Counted from the stretch's first letter, positions 9,173 to 18,480 are shown. The stretch: 64,000 nucleotides of DNA from Christiangramia crocea (GCF_022410465.1 NZ_JAJSON010000025.1:248001-312000), one strand, 5' to 3'. Made by a program: numbers and translations. Notes: generated by a model from the letters alone, not told the origin.

Positions 9173-9666
9173 TATCTTGGATAAAGAAATGATTTTTCCG
9201 GAAAGAATTTTAACTCTCCATTTTCCCCGACCTCGTAGGTAAGAAAAACTTCTCCCCAATAGGTCCCATCGGTAAAATCGGCTATGATCCACTTGTGATT
9301 AAGAACTTTAATCCTATTGATGTTCATGTTTCCTTCCATCCCCGCATGTGGCACCAGCGGATTATCCTTTCCGGCCTGATTCTTACTAATAATGGCATCC
9401 TCTATTTTTAGAATAAGGTCTTTGGAATCAATTCCTTTGTTCTCGAAATAGGTAATAGCATCTTCATTATTCTCAAAACCGAAATAATCTTCATTTTCTG
9501 AAGTTTCTGAAAAATTTTCCAGCTCATTCCGGGTTTCGCTGAGCTCCTTTTGAAGCCGGTCTATATCTGCCTGTTTAGAATCTAGAATTCTCTTATCGTT
9601 AACATATATAAAAATTGTGAACAAAGCAGAGAATATAAACAGGTACATCAGGATCTTATTACGCAT
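9169..9666 (-). CDS. Membrane-anchored hypothetical protein
   Basis: 165 residues. A single N-terminal helix (about residues 6-22) is followed by a short coiled coil (about 30-55, acidic and basic heptads) and a globular C-terminal domain containing NPLVPHAGMEGNMNINRIKVLNHKWIIADF-type sequence. It is topologically an inner-membrane protein with a periplasmic domain. I do not recognise a characterised family. It starts two bases before the stop of the MBL-fold gene transcribed upstream of it, so the two probably form one unit. Confidence 0.7.
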   Translation of the reverse strand: MRNKILMYLFIFSALFTIFIYVNDKRILDSKQADIDRLQKELSETRNELENFSETSENEDYFGFENNEDAITYFENKGIDSKDLILKIEDAIISKNQAGKDNPLVPHAGMEGNMNINRIKVLNHKWIIADFTDGTYWGEVFLTYEVGENGELKFFPEKSFLYPRY

Positions 9667-9667
9667 T

Positions 9668-10429
9668 CTAAACAGTAATTTTTAAATTATCGTAAGCAAG
9701 GTGGACATTTGGAGGTAGCTCCTTCTCCACTTCATTATGAAAACCCAGCATATGGCTAATATGAGTAAGGTAGGCTCTTTCCGGTTTTACCCTCTCAATG
9801 AATTCCAGGGCCTCTTCAAGATTGAAATGAGAATGATGAGGCTTTACGCGAAGGGCGCTCACAACAAGTACTTTAAGGTCGCTCAGCTTCTCCACCTCTT
9901 CATTTTCTATAGTTTTGAGATCGGTGAGATAGGCAAAATCTTCCACCTTGAAGCCAAAGACCTGCAGGCGGTTATGCATGAATTCAACCGGTGTCACGGT
10001 TAGGCCGTGAAAATTGAAAGGCTTATTCTCAATAATATTTTCCTTTACTCCTGGAGCGCCGGGATATTTATTCTCTGTAGTAAAAATATAATCGAATCTT
10101 TTTCGAAGAGCTTTTAAGACACGTTCATGTGCAAAGACGGGTATATCGCCCTGCCTGAAAAAGAAAGGCCTTATATCATCCAGTCCGGCGGTATGATCGT
10201 TATGCTCATGCGTATAAAAAATAGCGTCAAGGCGTTTCACATCATTAGCCAGCATTTGCTGCCTGAAATCGGGCCCGCAATCAATAAGTATATTATAATC
10301 GTTCCAGGTGATTAGCACAGAAACTCGGAGGCGTTTATCTTTTGGATTATCACTTAGACATACCGGATGGTCACTTCCGATAATCGGGATTCCCTGTGAT
10401 GTTCCTGTTCCTAGAAATGTTACTTGCAA
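9668..10429 (-). CDS. MBL-fold metal-dependent hydrolase (PhnP-like)
   Basis: 253 residues. The metallo-beta-lactamase fold is shown by FLGTGTSQGIP at the start, ILIDCGPDFR, the dinuclear metal motif THEHNDHTAGLDD (about residues 77-89), the late Asp in AYLTDL and TH in YLTHISHMLGFH. The closest well-known relative is the phosphodiesterase PhnP. No phosphonate genes are present here, so a general cyclic or phosphodiester hydrolase is the safer call. It is cytosolic and transcribed divergently from the gene at 10534. Confidence 0.87.
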   Translation of the reverse strand: MQVTFLGTGTSQGIPIIGSDHPVCLSDNPKDKRLRVSVLITWNDYNILIDCGPDFRQQMLANDVKRLDAIFYTHEHNDHTAGLDDIRPFFFRQGDIPVFAHERVLKALRKRFDYIFTTENKYPGAPGVKENIIENKPFNFHGLTVTPVEFMHNRLQVFGFKVEDFAYLTDLKTIENEEVEKLSDLKVLVVSALRVKPHHSHFNLEEALEFIERVKPERAYLTHISHMLGFHNEVEKELPPNVHLAYDNLKITV

Positions 10430-10465
10430 ACGGTGTTATTTTTAACACAAAAGTAAATATATTTT

Positions 10466-10495
10466 TTTGTATGGCTAGTGCTTTTAGTACTTTTG
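10466..10495 (+). promoter_or_regulatory. Promoter, TTTG-N18-TACTTTTG
   Basis: TTTG at 10466-10469 and TACTTTTG at 10488-10495 (perfect TAnnTTTG) match the Bacteroidota housekeeping promoter with an 18-base spacer. Transcription would start near 10502. This excludes the in-frame ATGs at 10396 and 10471 as starts of the downstream gene. Confidence 0.7.
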
Positions 10496-10533
10496 AAGTA
10501 CACAAAGAACATTGTTTATTTAAAAGAAAAAAT

Positions 10534-11994
10534 ATGCCAATTACTATAATGGGCGACAAGGAATTTGAAAATGTTCCTTCTATTAATAGCAAAGCCCTTC
10601 GCATCAATTTAAATGAAAATATCTACGGGACGTTTTCAGAAATTGGTGCAGGTCAGGAAACAGTAAGAAACTTTTTCCGGGCCGGCGGTGCTTCCGGAAC
10701 TATTGCGAAAGCAATGAGCGCCTATGACAAGGATTTTAGTGATGCCATCTATGGAGTAGAAAACGATCGGCGCTATGTTACGGAAGCAAGATTGAAAAAG
10801 ATGCTTGCTCACGAAACTAACCTTATTGAACAACGTATATCCAGGGAAAAACATCCAAATAAATTATTTTTCACCTATGCCAACACTGTGGCAACTATAG
10901 ATTTCGCCAAGAAATACAAAGGTCATGGATGGGTAGGAATAAGATATCAGGTAGAACCGGGAGAAGATTATAATGAGATCTTACTTCACGTTCGTTTTCA
11001 TGAGAATGATGCAAGACACCAGCAGAACACGCTGGGTATCCTTGGAGTTAACCTTATTTACGGTGCTTATTACAAGTATGATAATCCTAAGAAATTACTA
11101 AGATATCTTTACGATCATATCGATAAAGACCAGATAGAGATCGACACTATCAATTTTTCAGGACCAAGGTTTGAAAAAGTTGATAACCGATTAATGAGTC
11201 TGCAGCTTGTTAAAAATGGAATGACCGAGGCAGTGATGTTCGGCCCGGATGGCAATAATGTCCTGCCGGCAAAGATCCTTTATAAAAAGAATATTCTGGC
11301 CCTTCGTGGAAGCTTTAGACCGGTTACCAAGGTGAATATGGATATGTATGAGCGTTCTAAAGAGCTTTTCTTTAAAGAGAGTAAGGTTTCCAGGGAAAAT
11401 ACAGAGATCATATTTGAGATCACGCTGTCTAACCTAAGAGCTGAAGGTGAAATTGATGAAAGAGATTTTATGGACCGGGCAGAACTGCTTTGTTCCTTAG
11501 GCCAGACTGTAATGATCTCCAATTTCCAGGAGTATTACAGGGTGGTGGAATACTTCTCACGTTACTCAAAACAAAGAATGGGTCTTACCATGGGAGTTCA
11601 GAACCTGGTGGACGTATTTGATGAAAAATATTATCGCCATTTAAGTGGTGGAATTCTGGAGGCATTTGGTAAACTCTTCTTCAAAGACCTTAAAGTATAT
11701 CTTTATCCGCTGAAAGATCCGGAGACCGGAGAGATCACTACCAGTGAAAACCTTAAGGTTCATCCACGAATGAAGGAATTGTATAAATTCTTTAAATACA
11801 ATGGCCGTGTTGAAGATATCACCAATTACAATCCTGATATCATGGATATTTATTCACGAGAAGTCCTTACTATGATAAGTGAAGGTAAGGAAGGATGGGA
11901 AGAAATGCTTCCTGAAAAAACAACAAAAATGATCAAGGAACAAAACCTTTTCCATTATAAGGAGAATAAAAAAAAGGCAGAGACTGAAGTCTAG
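10534..11994 (+). CDS. Conserved Bacteroidota protein of unknown function
   Basis: 486 residues from the ATG at 10534, chosen because a good promoter ends at 10495; 10549 is an alternative. The protein has no signal peptide or membrane segment and looks soluble and cytosolic. Recognisable stretches are GAGQETVRNFFRAGGASGTIAKAMSAYD (about 30-57), LGILGVNLIYGAYY, EAVMFGPDGNN and TMGVQNLVDVFDEKYYRHLSGGILE. I recognise it as a conserved protein of this phylum but know of no characterised member, and I see no nucleotide-binding or catalytic motif I can name. It is monocistronic and followed by a strong bidirectional terminator. Confidence 0.8.
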   Translation: MPITIMGDKEFENVPSINSKALRINLNENIYGTFSEIGAGQETVRNFFRAGGASGTIAKAMSAYDKDFSDAIYGVENDRRYVTEARLKKMLAHETNLIEQRISREKHPNKLFFTYANTVATIDFAKKYKGHGWVGIRYQVEPGEDYNEILLHVRFHENDARHQQNTLGILGVNLIYGAYYKYDNPKKLLRYLYDHIDKDQIEIDTINFSGPRFEKVDNRLMSLQLVKNGMTEAVMFGPDGNNVLPAKILYKKNILALRGSFRPVTKVNMDMYERSKELFFKESKVSRENTEIIFEITLSNLRAEGEIDERDFMDRAELLCSLGQTVMISNFQEYYRVVEYFSRYSKQRMGLTMGVQNLVDVFDEKYYRHLSGGILEAFGKLFFKDLKVYLYPLKDPETGEITTSENLKVHPRMKELYKFFKYNGRVEDITNYNPDIMDIYSREVLTMISEGKEGWEEMLPEKTTKMIKEQNLFHYKENKKKAETEV

Positions 11995-12013
11995 AAATTA
12001 GAAATAGAAGAAT

Positions 12014-12046
12014 AAAAAAAGCTGTTCAAAATGAACAGCTTTTTTT
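12014..12046. terminator. Bidirectional rho-independent terminator
   Basis: Perfect 8-bp stem (12021-12028 with 12032-12039), a 3-base AAA loop, an A-run before and a T-run after. It serves both the gene ending at 11994 and murA, which converge here. Confidence 0.9.
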
Positions 12047-12068
12047 ATCCAATTATTTGTATGAAATA

Positions 12069-13385
12069 TTACGAATCTAATCTCTCAATCTTTGCTCCGA
12101 TAGATTTCAGTCTTTCTTCTATATTCTCATAACCCCTATCTATCTGTTCAATATTATGAATAGTGGATGTCCCCTTTGCAGAAAGTGCAGCAATAAGTAA
12201 TGAAATTCCTGCCCTGATATCGGGAGAAGTCATGGTAGTGGCCTTTAGCTGAGATTTGAAATCATGACCGATAACCGTTGCACGATGCGGATCACAAAGA
12301 ATGATCTTTGCTCCCATGTCGATAAGTTTATCTACGAAGAACAATCGGCTCTCGAACATCTTTTGGTGAATCAATACACTTCCTCTGGCCTGTGTGGCAA
12401 TTACCAGGATAATACTCAAAAGATCGGGAGTAAACCCAGGCCATGGCGCATCACTAATATTCATAATAGAACCATCGATAAAACTCTGCACCTCATAACC
12501 TTGAGTATGTGCAGGAATATGAATATCATCACCCTTTTTTTCTACTGTGATACCCAGTTTTCTAAAAACTGTAGGTATTATTCCAAGCATATCCCAGTTT
12601 ACGTCCTTGATGGTGATCTCACTCCGAGTCATCGCAGCAAGTCCTATCCAGGAACCTATTTCGACCATATCGGGAAGGATACGGTGTTCACATCCACCCA
12701 GCCTTTCCACGCCTTCTATGGTAAGAAGATTGGAGCCAACTCCGCTTATCTTAGCTCCCATAGAATTCAGCATCTTACATAATTGCTGAAGATAGGGCTC
12801 ACAGGCAGCGTTGTAAATGGTTGTTGTACCTTTCGCCAGTACCGCTGCCATTACAATATTAGCGGTTCCCGTAACTGAAGCTTCTTCCAAAAGCATAAAA
12901 CCACCGGAAAGTCCGTCAGGCGCTTCCACTCCGTAAAATCGGTCTTCTTTATTGTACCTGAACTGGGCCCCAAGTTTCATAAAACCTTCAAAATGGGTAT
13001 CCAGTCTTCTCCTTCCTATCTTATCTCCTCCAGGCTTAGGAATAAATCCTTTACCAAAGCGACCAAGTAACGGCCCAACGATCATAATAGATCCTCGCAG
13101 ACCTCCTCCATCAATTTTGAACTGCTCACTGCTCAGGTAATCCATATCAAGCTCATCGCTCTGGAAAGTATAAGTACCCTTACCTATCTTTTCGACCTTC
13201 ACTCCAAGGTTTCGCAGTAAATTGATAAGCTTGTTTACGTCAAGAATATCAGGAATGTTATGTATGGTCACCTTTTCATCGGTTAACAATACGGCACATA
13301 ATATCTGCAGTGCTTCGTTTTTTGCTCCCTGAGGATAGATCTCCCCGCTCAAACGATGCCCGCCTTCAATTCGAAATGTTCCCAT
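12069..13385 (-). CDS. murA: UDP-N-acetylglucosamine 1-carboxyvinyltransferase, Cys-to-Asp form
   Basis: 438 residues, full length. MurA adds enolpyruvate from PEP to UDP-GlcNAc in the first committed step of peptidoglycan synthesis in the cytosol. KNEALQIL (Lys22-Asn23) and the repeated inside-out barrel motifs GGLRGSIMIVGPLLGRFG and ASVTGTANIVMAA are present. In the flexible loop that carries Cys115 in E. coli (PGGCAIG), this protein has PGGDKIG, with Asp121 at the catalytic position. The same change in other bacteria gives an active enzyme that fosfomycin cannot alkylate. It lies 14 bases downstream of the DUF4290 gene on the same strand. Confidence 0.95.
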   Translation of the reverse strand: MGTFRIEGGHRLSGEIYPQGAKNEALQILCAVLLTDEKVTIHNIPDILDVNKLINLLRNLGVKVEKIGKGTYTFQSDELDMDYLSSEQFKIDGGGLRGSIMIVGPLLGRFGKGFIPKPGGDKIGRRRLDTHFEGFMKLGAQFRYNKEDRFYGVEAPDGLSGGFMLLEEASVTGTANIVMAAVLAKGTTTIYNAACEPYLQQLCKMLNSMGAKISGVGSNLLTIEGVERLGGCEHRILPDMVEIGSWIGLAAMTRSEITIKDVNWDMLGIIPTVFRKLGITVEKKGDDIHIPAHTQGYEVQSFIDGSIMNISDAPWPGFTPDLLSIILVIATQARGSVLIHQKMFESRLFFVDKLIDMGAKIILCDPHRATVIGHDFKSQLKATTMTSPDIRAGISLLIAALSAKGTSTIHNIEQIDRGYENIEERLKSIGAKIERLDS

Positions 13386-13399
13386 TAAAAATGTTGAGT

Positions 13400-14038
13400 T
13401 TAGTGGCGTTTCCGGCCTCCTTTTCGGCCAGTTTTTTTTATGTTCTTGGAGTATTTCTTCTTACCTCCACCTCTTATTAACTCTGAAGCCTGACTAAGGT
13501 CTTCGTTAGTGTTTTTCAGGTTTATTTTACCCCCGCTCAATTCTCTAAGATGTTCGAAGATAACCTCGTCGTCCACCGAATCCCTGTTCCAGTTTAGATA
13601 AGACTTCTTCATATGATTAGCTATTGTAAGAACCAGAGCTTCTTTAAACTCTCCCTCTTCATAATCTTTGGCCTCATCTATCATCCTCTTGATATTGTTT
13701 CCATAGAAACGATATTTAGGATTGTTCTCAGGATATTTGAGCATATCCGGTCTTTCGGCCAGCATTTCCGGCGTAGGCTTAGGAAATGGCGATTCAACAT
13801 CCAGTTTAAAATCACTGATGATGAATAGCTGATCCCAAAGTTTATGCTGAAAATCCGGAACATCCCTAAGGTGCGGATTCATATTCCCCATTACTGAAAT
13901 AATGGATTTCGCGACCTTGTTTCTTTCCTTATCATCCTCTATACTTACGGCATGCTCTACCATTTTCTGAAGATGTCTTCCGTATTCGGGAATTATAAGT
14001 TTACTCCTTTCAGAGTTATATTCTAATGCGTTTGTCAA
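13400..14038 (-). CDS. DUF4290 family protein
   Basis: 212 residues. The protein is all-helical and charged, with a strongly basic C-terminal tail (about residues 190-212, rich in KKK, GRKGG and RKRH) that suggests nucleic acid or ribosome contact. The conserved EYGRHLQKMV, GNMNPHLRDVPDFQHKLWDQLF and YPENNPKYRFYGNNIKRMI segments are those of DUF4290 proteins, which are common in Bacteroidota and often lie directly upstream of murA, as here. No function is established. Confidence 0.85.
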   Translation of the reverse strand: MTNALEYNSERSKLIIPEYGRHLQKMVEHAVSIEDDKERNKVAKSIISVMGNMNPHLRDVPDFQHKLWDQLFIISDFKLDVESPFPKPTPEMLAERPDMLKYPENNPKYRFYGNNIKRMIDEAKDYEEGEFKEALVLTIANHMKKSYLNWNRDSVDDEVIFEHLRELSGGKINLKNTNEDLSQASELIRGGGKKKYSKNIKKTGRKGGRKRH

Positions 14039-14138
14039 AATTGAAGTTTAATTAGGTAATTAATCTGAAGTTTACTCCTGCCTGCAAAATAATAAATATT
14101 CCGAAGCAAGCACAATAAAATCTTCCCTTATTCCAATC

Positions 14139-14432
14139 CTAAAGGGATATTACACCCTCCACGTTGGCAGCAACCTCCCTGTACTTTTCTATAACAGCAT
14201 CGGGATTCTTCATCCTTACGTTTATGGACACACTGGTATAAGTGCCTTTTTTAGACTGCCTGGTTTCGATAACCGCACCCATATTATCAAATATATCTTC
14301 CACCTCTTCTACCTGGCTTCCCTTTGTAGGCACGATGAATTTATAAAGATATTCTGACGGCCACATGGCTGTGTCCTGTAATTGCTTCTTAAGTTTCGCG
14401 TAAAATTCTTCCGGGTTCTTCGATTCGCTCAT
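14139..14432 (-). CDS. DUF493 (YbeD-like) family protein
   Basis: 97 residues from the ATG at 14432. An in-frame ATG 36 bases upstream is rejected because the family begins near MSESKNPEEFY. The ACT-like ferredoxin fold is suggested by YLYKFIVPTKGSQVEEVEDIF, the KKGTYTSVSINVRM strand and the closing YREVAANVEGVISL. E. coli YbeD belongs to this family; its role is unclear. It may be transcribed with DUF4290 and murA, although 100 bases separate them. Confidence 0.8.
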   Translation of the reverse strand: MSESKNPEEFYAKLKKQLQDTAMWPSEYLYKFIVPTKGSQVEEVEDIFDNMGAVIETRQSKKGTYTSVSINVRMKNPDAVIEKYREVAANVEGVISL

Positions 14433-14516
14433 AAAATTTCTCCTTCTATTAAAACTGCAAAGATACAAGGAATGATAGCATTTTTATAATCAATTTCAAA
14501 TGTCGAAATTTGCCAC

Positions 14517-15050
14517 GTGAAAACCAGGAGAATTGTTATAACCGGGGGGCCCGGTACGGGAAAATCCTCTATCATCCATAAACTGGAAGAAAAAGGAGAA
14601 CTTTGCTTTCATGAAGTTTCCAGGGAAGTTATACTTGAAGCAAAAAAAGAGGGAATAGATCAATTATTTTTAGAGAAGCCCTTATTATTTAGTCAGAAAT
14701 TACTGGAAGGCAGACTGGACCAGTTTCTGGAGGCCAAAAATATGAACTCTGCGCATGTTTTCCTGGACCGGGGACTGCCAGATGTACTGGCTTACATGGA
14801 TTATTTCAATACAGATTATCCAGACTTATTCCACACTACATGCAAGAACTACCAATATGACAAGATCTTTATCCTCCCTCCCTGGCAGGAAATTTACACG
14901 AGTGATAATGAACGATATGAGAGTTTTGAAGAAGCCTTAAAAATTTCGTCTTATCTTTATTCAACCTATGAGAAGTATGGCTATGAGCCGATTGAAGTTC
15001 CAAAACTGGCCATTAATGAACGTACTGAATTCATTTTGAATAAGATCTAG
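14517..15050 (+). CDS. AAA_28-type P-loop ATPase/kinase
   Basis: 177 residues. Walker A is GGPGTGKSS (about residues 10-18), and a Walker B-like FLDRGLPDVLAYMDYF occurs near residue 83. This is the AAA_28 family of small nucleotide-kinase-like ATPases. The substrate is unknown. Its stop lies seven bases before the TTG start of recQ, so the two are probably co-transcribed, together with fmt. Confidence 0.82.
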   Translation: MKTRRIVITGGPGTGKSSIIHKLEEKGELCFHEVSREVILEAKKEGIDQLFLEKPLLFSQKLLEGRLDQFLEAKNMNSAHVFLDRGLPDVLAYMDYFNTDYPDLFHTTCKNYQYDKIFILPPWQEIYTSDNERYESFEEALKISSYLYSTYEKYGYEPIEVPKLAINERTEFILNKI

Positions 15051-15056
15051 ACGTAT

Positions 15057-16955
15057 TTGCAGAAAGCTTTAGAAATATTAGAAAAATACTGGGGATTCCT
15101 TGAGTTCAGGTCACAGCAGCTGGAAGTCATCGAATCAATCCTTGAAGAGAGGGACACGCTAACCCTTTTTCCAACAGGGGGCGGGAAATCTATTTGTTTC
15201 CAGGTTCCTGCTATGATGAGGGAAGGAATATGCATTGTGGTCTCTCCATTAATTTCTTTAATGGAAGACCAGGTGAACTCCCTTCAGCAAAAGAACATAA
15301 AGGCAATTGCTCTTACCGGGGGGATTTCTTATGAAGACCTGGACCGCAAGCTTGACAATTGTATTTTTGGAAATTATAAATTTCTGTACCTGTCCCCGGA
15401 AAGACTTCAGCAGGAGTTAGTTAGAGAGCGATTCAAGCAGATGAATATCAACCTTATTGCCATAGATGAGGCTCACTGTATCTCTCAATGGGGTCATGAC
15501 TTCAGGCCGGCTTACCGGAATATTTCAGAATTAAGGGATTTATTACCTGATGTGAAAATGGCGGCTTTCACAGCCACCGCAACGAAAGAGGTGGTAAAGG
15601 ATATTTGCGAACAGCTCAATCTTAAAGATCCCGTTATTCATAAGAAATCCTTTGAACGATCCAATCTTCAGTATGATGTGATCAAAACCGAGGATAAGTA
15701 TTTCCGCCTTACTCAGATACTTAAAGGAGAATCGGCAATCATTTATGTGAGAAGCCGAAACGCAACCCAGGAAATAAGTGCATTCCTTAATAAGAATGGT
15801 ATTACGGCCGCGGCCTATCATGGCGGACTGAAAAAAGAAGAAAAAACTGAGAAATTTCAGAATTGGCTTTCTAATAAAGTAAGCGTAATGGTTGCCACAA
15901 CCGCCTTTGGAATGGGCATAGACAAACCCGATGTGAGAACGGTAATACATATTGACCTGCCGGAAAGTATGGAAAGCTATTTTCAGGAAGCTGGCCGGGC
16001 AGGCAGGGATGGCAAACCTGCGAAAGCTATTATTCTTACCAATGCCGGTGATGTTCCAGTACTAAAAAACCAGTTCCTTCACAACCTCGCTACTTTTGAA
16101 GACGTTAAGCTGGTTTATCAGAAACTGAATGCCTATTTCAGTATAGCTTATGGAGAGGGAGAGAATACACAGCATGATTTCAACTTTTCAGGCTTCTGCC
16201 ATCATTATCATTTCAATTCAAATAAGGCCTATAATGCCCTCCAGCTACTGGATAGATGCAGTGTGCTTAGATTATCCCAGAATTATAAGAAGAAAACCGA
16301 GATTATGATCCTTCTGTCCGGGAATCACCTGGATAATTACTTGGATGAAAATCCAAGATATTCTAATATATTAAGGACCATACTGAGGAATTACGGTGGT
16401 GTCTTTGAAAACCTGATCCCTTTTAATGTTGCTTCGGTTTGTGAAAAATCGGGAGTTTCGGAAGAAGCGGCCATAAAGATCTTCGAAGAACTTGCAGAAA
16501 AGGAGATCATTGAGTTCAACATTTCCAGGCATGATGCCAGTATTACTTTTTTAGTACCCAGGGAGGACGAGTCTACATTGAATCCCCTGGCTGGTTTTAT
16601 TAAGGAGTATAATAAGACCAAAAAAGAAAAAATTGAAGCCGTTCTCGAATTTGTTGAAAATGACAGAGTATGCAAACAGATTCAATTACTGGAATATTTT
16701 GGTGAACAGAATCCAGAGCCCTGCGGAAAATGTTCGGTGTGTTCACAGGATAATAAGGAATTATCCAGAGACGATATGAATGAGATCTACCTTGGGATAC
16801 TGAAAATAGTAAAAAATGATCCTAAAAGCTCCAGAGAGATCACTTCCTCACTCCAGTATAAAGAGGATTCTGTCTTGAAAGTATTAGGTTTGCTGTGCGA
16901 AAAGGGAGTTCTGGGACGCACTCCAAACAACAAATATAAAATCATCAAAAAATGA
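15057..16955 (+). CDS. recQ: RecQ-family ATP-dependent DNA helicase (TTG start)
   Basis: 632 residues. Helicase motifs are all present: FRSQQLEVI (motif 0), FPTGGGKS (Walker A), SPLISLMEDQ, the DEAH box IDEAHCISQWGHDFRP, TATATKEV, TAFGMGIDKPDVR and QEAGRAGRDG. The RecQ C-terminal zinc region contains CKQIQLLEYF followed by CGKCSVC. The start is TTG at 15057: an in-frame stop lies six bases before it and no ATG occurs until inside the helicase core. The role is 3'-5' unwinding in recombination and repair. The stop overlaps the fmt ATG (ATGA). HRDC is absent. Confidence 0.92.
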   Translation: MQKALEILEKYWGFLEFRSQQLEVIESILEERDTLTLFPTGGGKSICFQVPAMMREGICIVVSPLISLMEDQVNSLQQKNIKAIALTGGISYEDLDRKLDNCIFGNYKFLYLSPERLQQELVRERFKQMNINLIAIDEAHCISQWGHDFRPAYRNISELRDLLPDVKMAAFTATATKEVVKDICEQLNLKDPVIHKKSFERSNLQYDVIKTEDKYFRLTQILKGESAIIYVRSRNATQEISAFLNKNGITAAAYHGGLKKEEKTEKFQNWLSNKVSVMVATTAFGMGIDKPDVRTVIHIDLPESMESYFQEAGRAGRDGKPAKAIILTNAGDVPVLKNQFLHNLATFEDVKLVYQKLNAYFSIAYGEGENTQHDFNFSGFCHHYHFNSNKAYNALQLLDRCSVLRLSQNYKKKTEIMILLSGNHLDNYLDENPRYSNILRTILRNYGGVFENLIPFNVASVCEKSGVSEEAAIKIFEELAEKEIIEFNISRHDASITFLVPREDESTLNPLAGFIKEYNKTKKEKIEAVLEFVENDRVCKQIQLLEYFGEQNPEPCGKCSVCSQDNKELSRDDMNEIYLGILKIVKNDPKSSREITSSLQYKEDSVLKVLGLLCEKGVLGRTPNNKYKIIKK

Positions 16956-17902
16956 AAGATTTAAGGATAGTATTCATGGGAACACCAGACTTTGCAGTAA
17001 AGAGTTTAGAAGCCATAATAGAAGCCGGATTCAATGTAGTTGGAGTGATCACTGCACCAGACAGACCTGCTGGAAGAGGAAGGAAATTGAAGGAAAGCGC
17101 CGTAAAAAGCTATGCTGTCTCCCATAATTTGAAGGTTTTACAGCCAACCAACCTCAAATCTGAAGCGTTTCAGAAGGAACTGAAGGAGCTGAACCCCAAT
17201 GTACAGGTAGTGGTAGCTTTCAGGATGTTACCAGAATCGGTTTGGGCCTATCCTGAATATGGCACTTTTAATCTGCATGCATCCCTCCTGCCTCAATACC
17301 GGGGAGCAGCACCTATAAACTGGGCAATAATCAACGGAGAAGAAAAAACAGGTGTTTCCACTTTTTTTCTTGATGAAAAAATAGATACCGGAGCAATGAT
17401 CTTCCAGGAAGAAGTTAAGATCAGTGAGACAGAAAATGTAGGTTCACTACACGACAGGTTAATGGAGACAGGCGCCAGGCTTGTAGTAAAAACCCTGAAT
17501 GCAATTGCAAGTAATGAGAAAGTTAAAACTGAGCCCCAGCCAGAAATTAAGGGGTTAAAAGATGCGCCAAAATTGTCAAAAGAGAATACCAAAATAGACT
17601 GGAATGCACCGGTAGATGAAATATACAACCTTATAAGAGGTTTAAATCCCTATCCTGCTGCCTGGTGTTATCTTGAAGACTCTTCAGAAGAGATTCAGGT
17701 TAAGATATATGATATAGAGAAAATAAAACAGGAACACCACCTACCTAACGGTACTGTTACAGTAAATGACAGAACGATTAAAATAGCCGCCATAGACGGT
17801 TATATTATAATTAAGGAAATAAAGCTTCCGGGAAAAAGAAAAATGACCTCAAAAGAACTTCTCAATGGTTTTGATTTCGCCCCGGACGCAAAAATGCGCT
17901 AA
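16952..17902 (+). CDS. fmt: Methionyl-tRNA formyltransferase
   Basis: 316 residues, the usual family length. It formylates initiator Met-tRNA using 10-formyl-tetrahydrofolate. Visible motifs are FMGTPDFAV (residues 8-16), APDRPAGRGRK, the catalytic-region HASLLPQYRGAAPINWAI (about 109-126), TGVSTFFLDEKIDTG and the C-terminal RGLNPYPAAWCYL. Its ATG overlaps the recQ stop codon by four bases, so translation is coupled to the helicase. Confidence 0.96.
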   Translation: MKDLRIVFMGTPDFAVKSLEAIIEAGFNVVGVITAPDRPAGRGRKLKESAVKSYAVSHNLKVLQPTNLKSEAFQKELKELNPNVQVVVAFRMLPESVWAYPEYGTFNLHASLLPQYRGAAPINWAIINGEEKTGVSTFFLDEKIDTGAMIFQEEVKISETENVGSLHDRLMETGARLVVKTLNAIASNEKVKTEPQPEIKGLKDAPKLSKENTKIDWNAPVDEIYNLIRGLNPYPAAWCYLEDSSEEIQVKIYDIEKIKQEHHLPNGTVTVNDRTIKIAAIDGYIIIKEIKLPGKRKMTSKELLNGFDFAPDAKMR

Positions 17903-18006
17903 AGCCTTATTAACACTGAATTTGTTGCATATTAGTAAAAAACAATTATCTTTATTAACAAAACAACCAAGTTATTAACAAATACGGGCTTTTCCCTTGT
18001 CATTAC

Positions 18007-18036
18007 TTGCGTGGACAAGAAATCCGTATAAATTTG
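18007..18036 (+). promoter_or_regulatory. HU promoter, TTG-N19-TAAATTTG
   Basis: TTG at 18007-18009 and TAAATTTG at 18029-18036 with a 19-base spacer match the Bacteroidota promoter consensus. The 5' leader before the HU ATG at 18088 would be about 45 bases. Confidence 0.75.
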
Positions 18037-18087
18037 TATACCAGTTTAACAGAATGTTTAACCAACAATTAATTTAAAATTCAAATT

Positions 18088-18360
18088 ATGAACAAAACAG
18101 ATTTAATTGATGCAATGGCTGAAAACGCTGGAATTTCAAAAGCAGCAGCAAAAAAAGCATTAGAGTCTTTCCTTGAAAACGTAGAGAAATCTCTTAAAAA
18201 AGGAGACAGAGTATCACTAGTTGGATTTGGATCATGGTCTGTATCTAAAAGAGCGGCTCGTGAAGGAAGAAACCCACAAACCGGAAAAACCATCAAAATT
18301 GCTGCTAAAAATGTAGTGAAATTTAAAGCCGGAGCAGACTTACAAAAAGCTGTGAACTAA
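18088..18360 (+). CDS. hup: HU-family DNA-binding protein
   Basis: 90 residues, the classical HU length. [28 protein letters not shown] is the dimerising helical part, and [30 protein letters not shown] contains the beta-arm with the RNPQTG tip that inserts into the minor groove. It is a nucleoid protein that bends and compacts DNA. It is monocistronic, with its own strong promoter and terminator. Codon use is biased to preferred codons compared with neighbours, as expected for a highly expressed gene. Confidence 0.96.
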   Translation: MNKTDLIDAMAENAGISKAAAKKALESFLENVEKSLKKGDRVSLVGFGSWSVSKRAAREGRNPQTGKTIKIAAKNVVKFKAGADLQKAVN

Positions 18361-18382
18361 TAATTTGCATTAGTAAATTCTT

Positions 18383-18410
18383 AAAGCCTTCTAAATAGAA
18401 GGCTTTTTTT
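18383..18410 (+). terminator. Rho-independent terminator of HU
   Basis: Eleven-base stem (AAAGCCTTCTA with TAGAAGGCTTT, two-base loop) running into a T-tract, 22 bases after the HU stop. Confidence 0.92.
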
Positions 18411-18480
18411 ATTTAAAAATTTGGGAATAGTATTGCTTTATATCTAATAAATAATTAGTTTAGATTAAAAGACTGCTATA

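Noticed and set aside
10396-10533. Upstream start for the gene at 10534
   Set aside because: The promoter with TACTTTTG at 10488-10495 lies inside that extension, so these bases are mostly untranscribed leader or promoter.
12264-12782. 172-codon plus-strand frame in murA
   Set aside because: Shadow frame opposite conserved MurA motifs.
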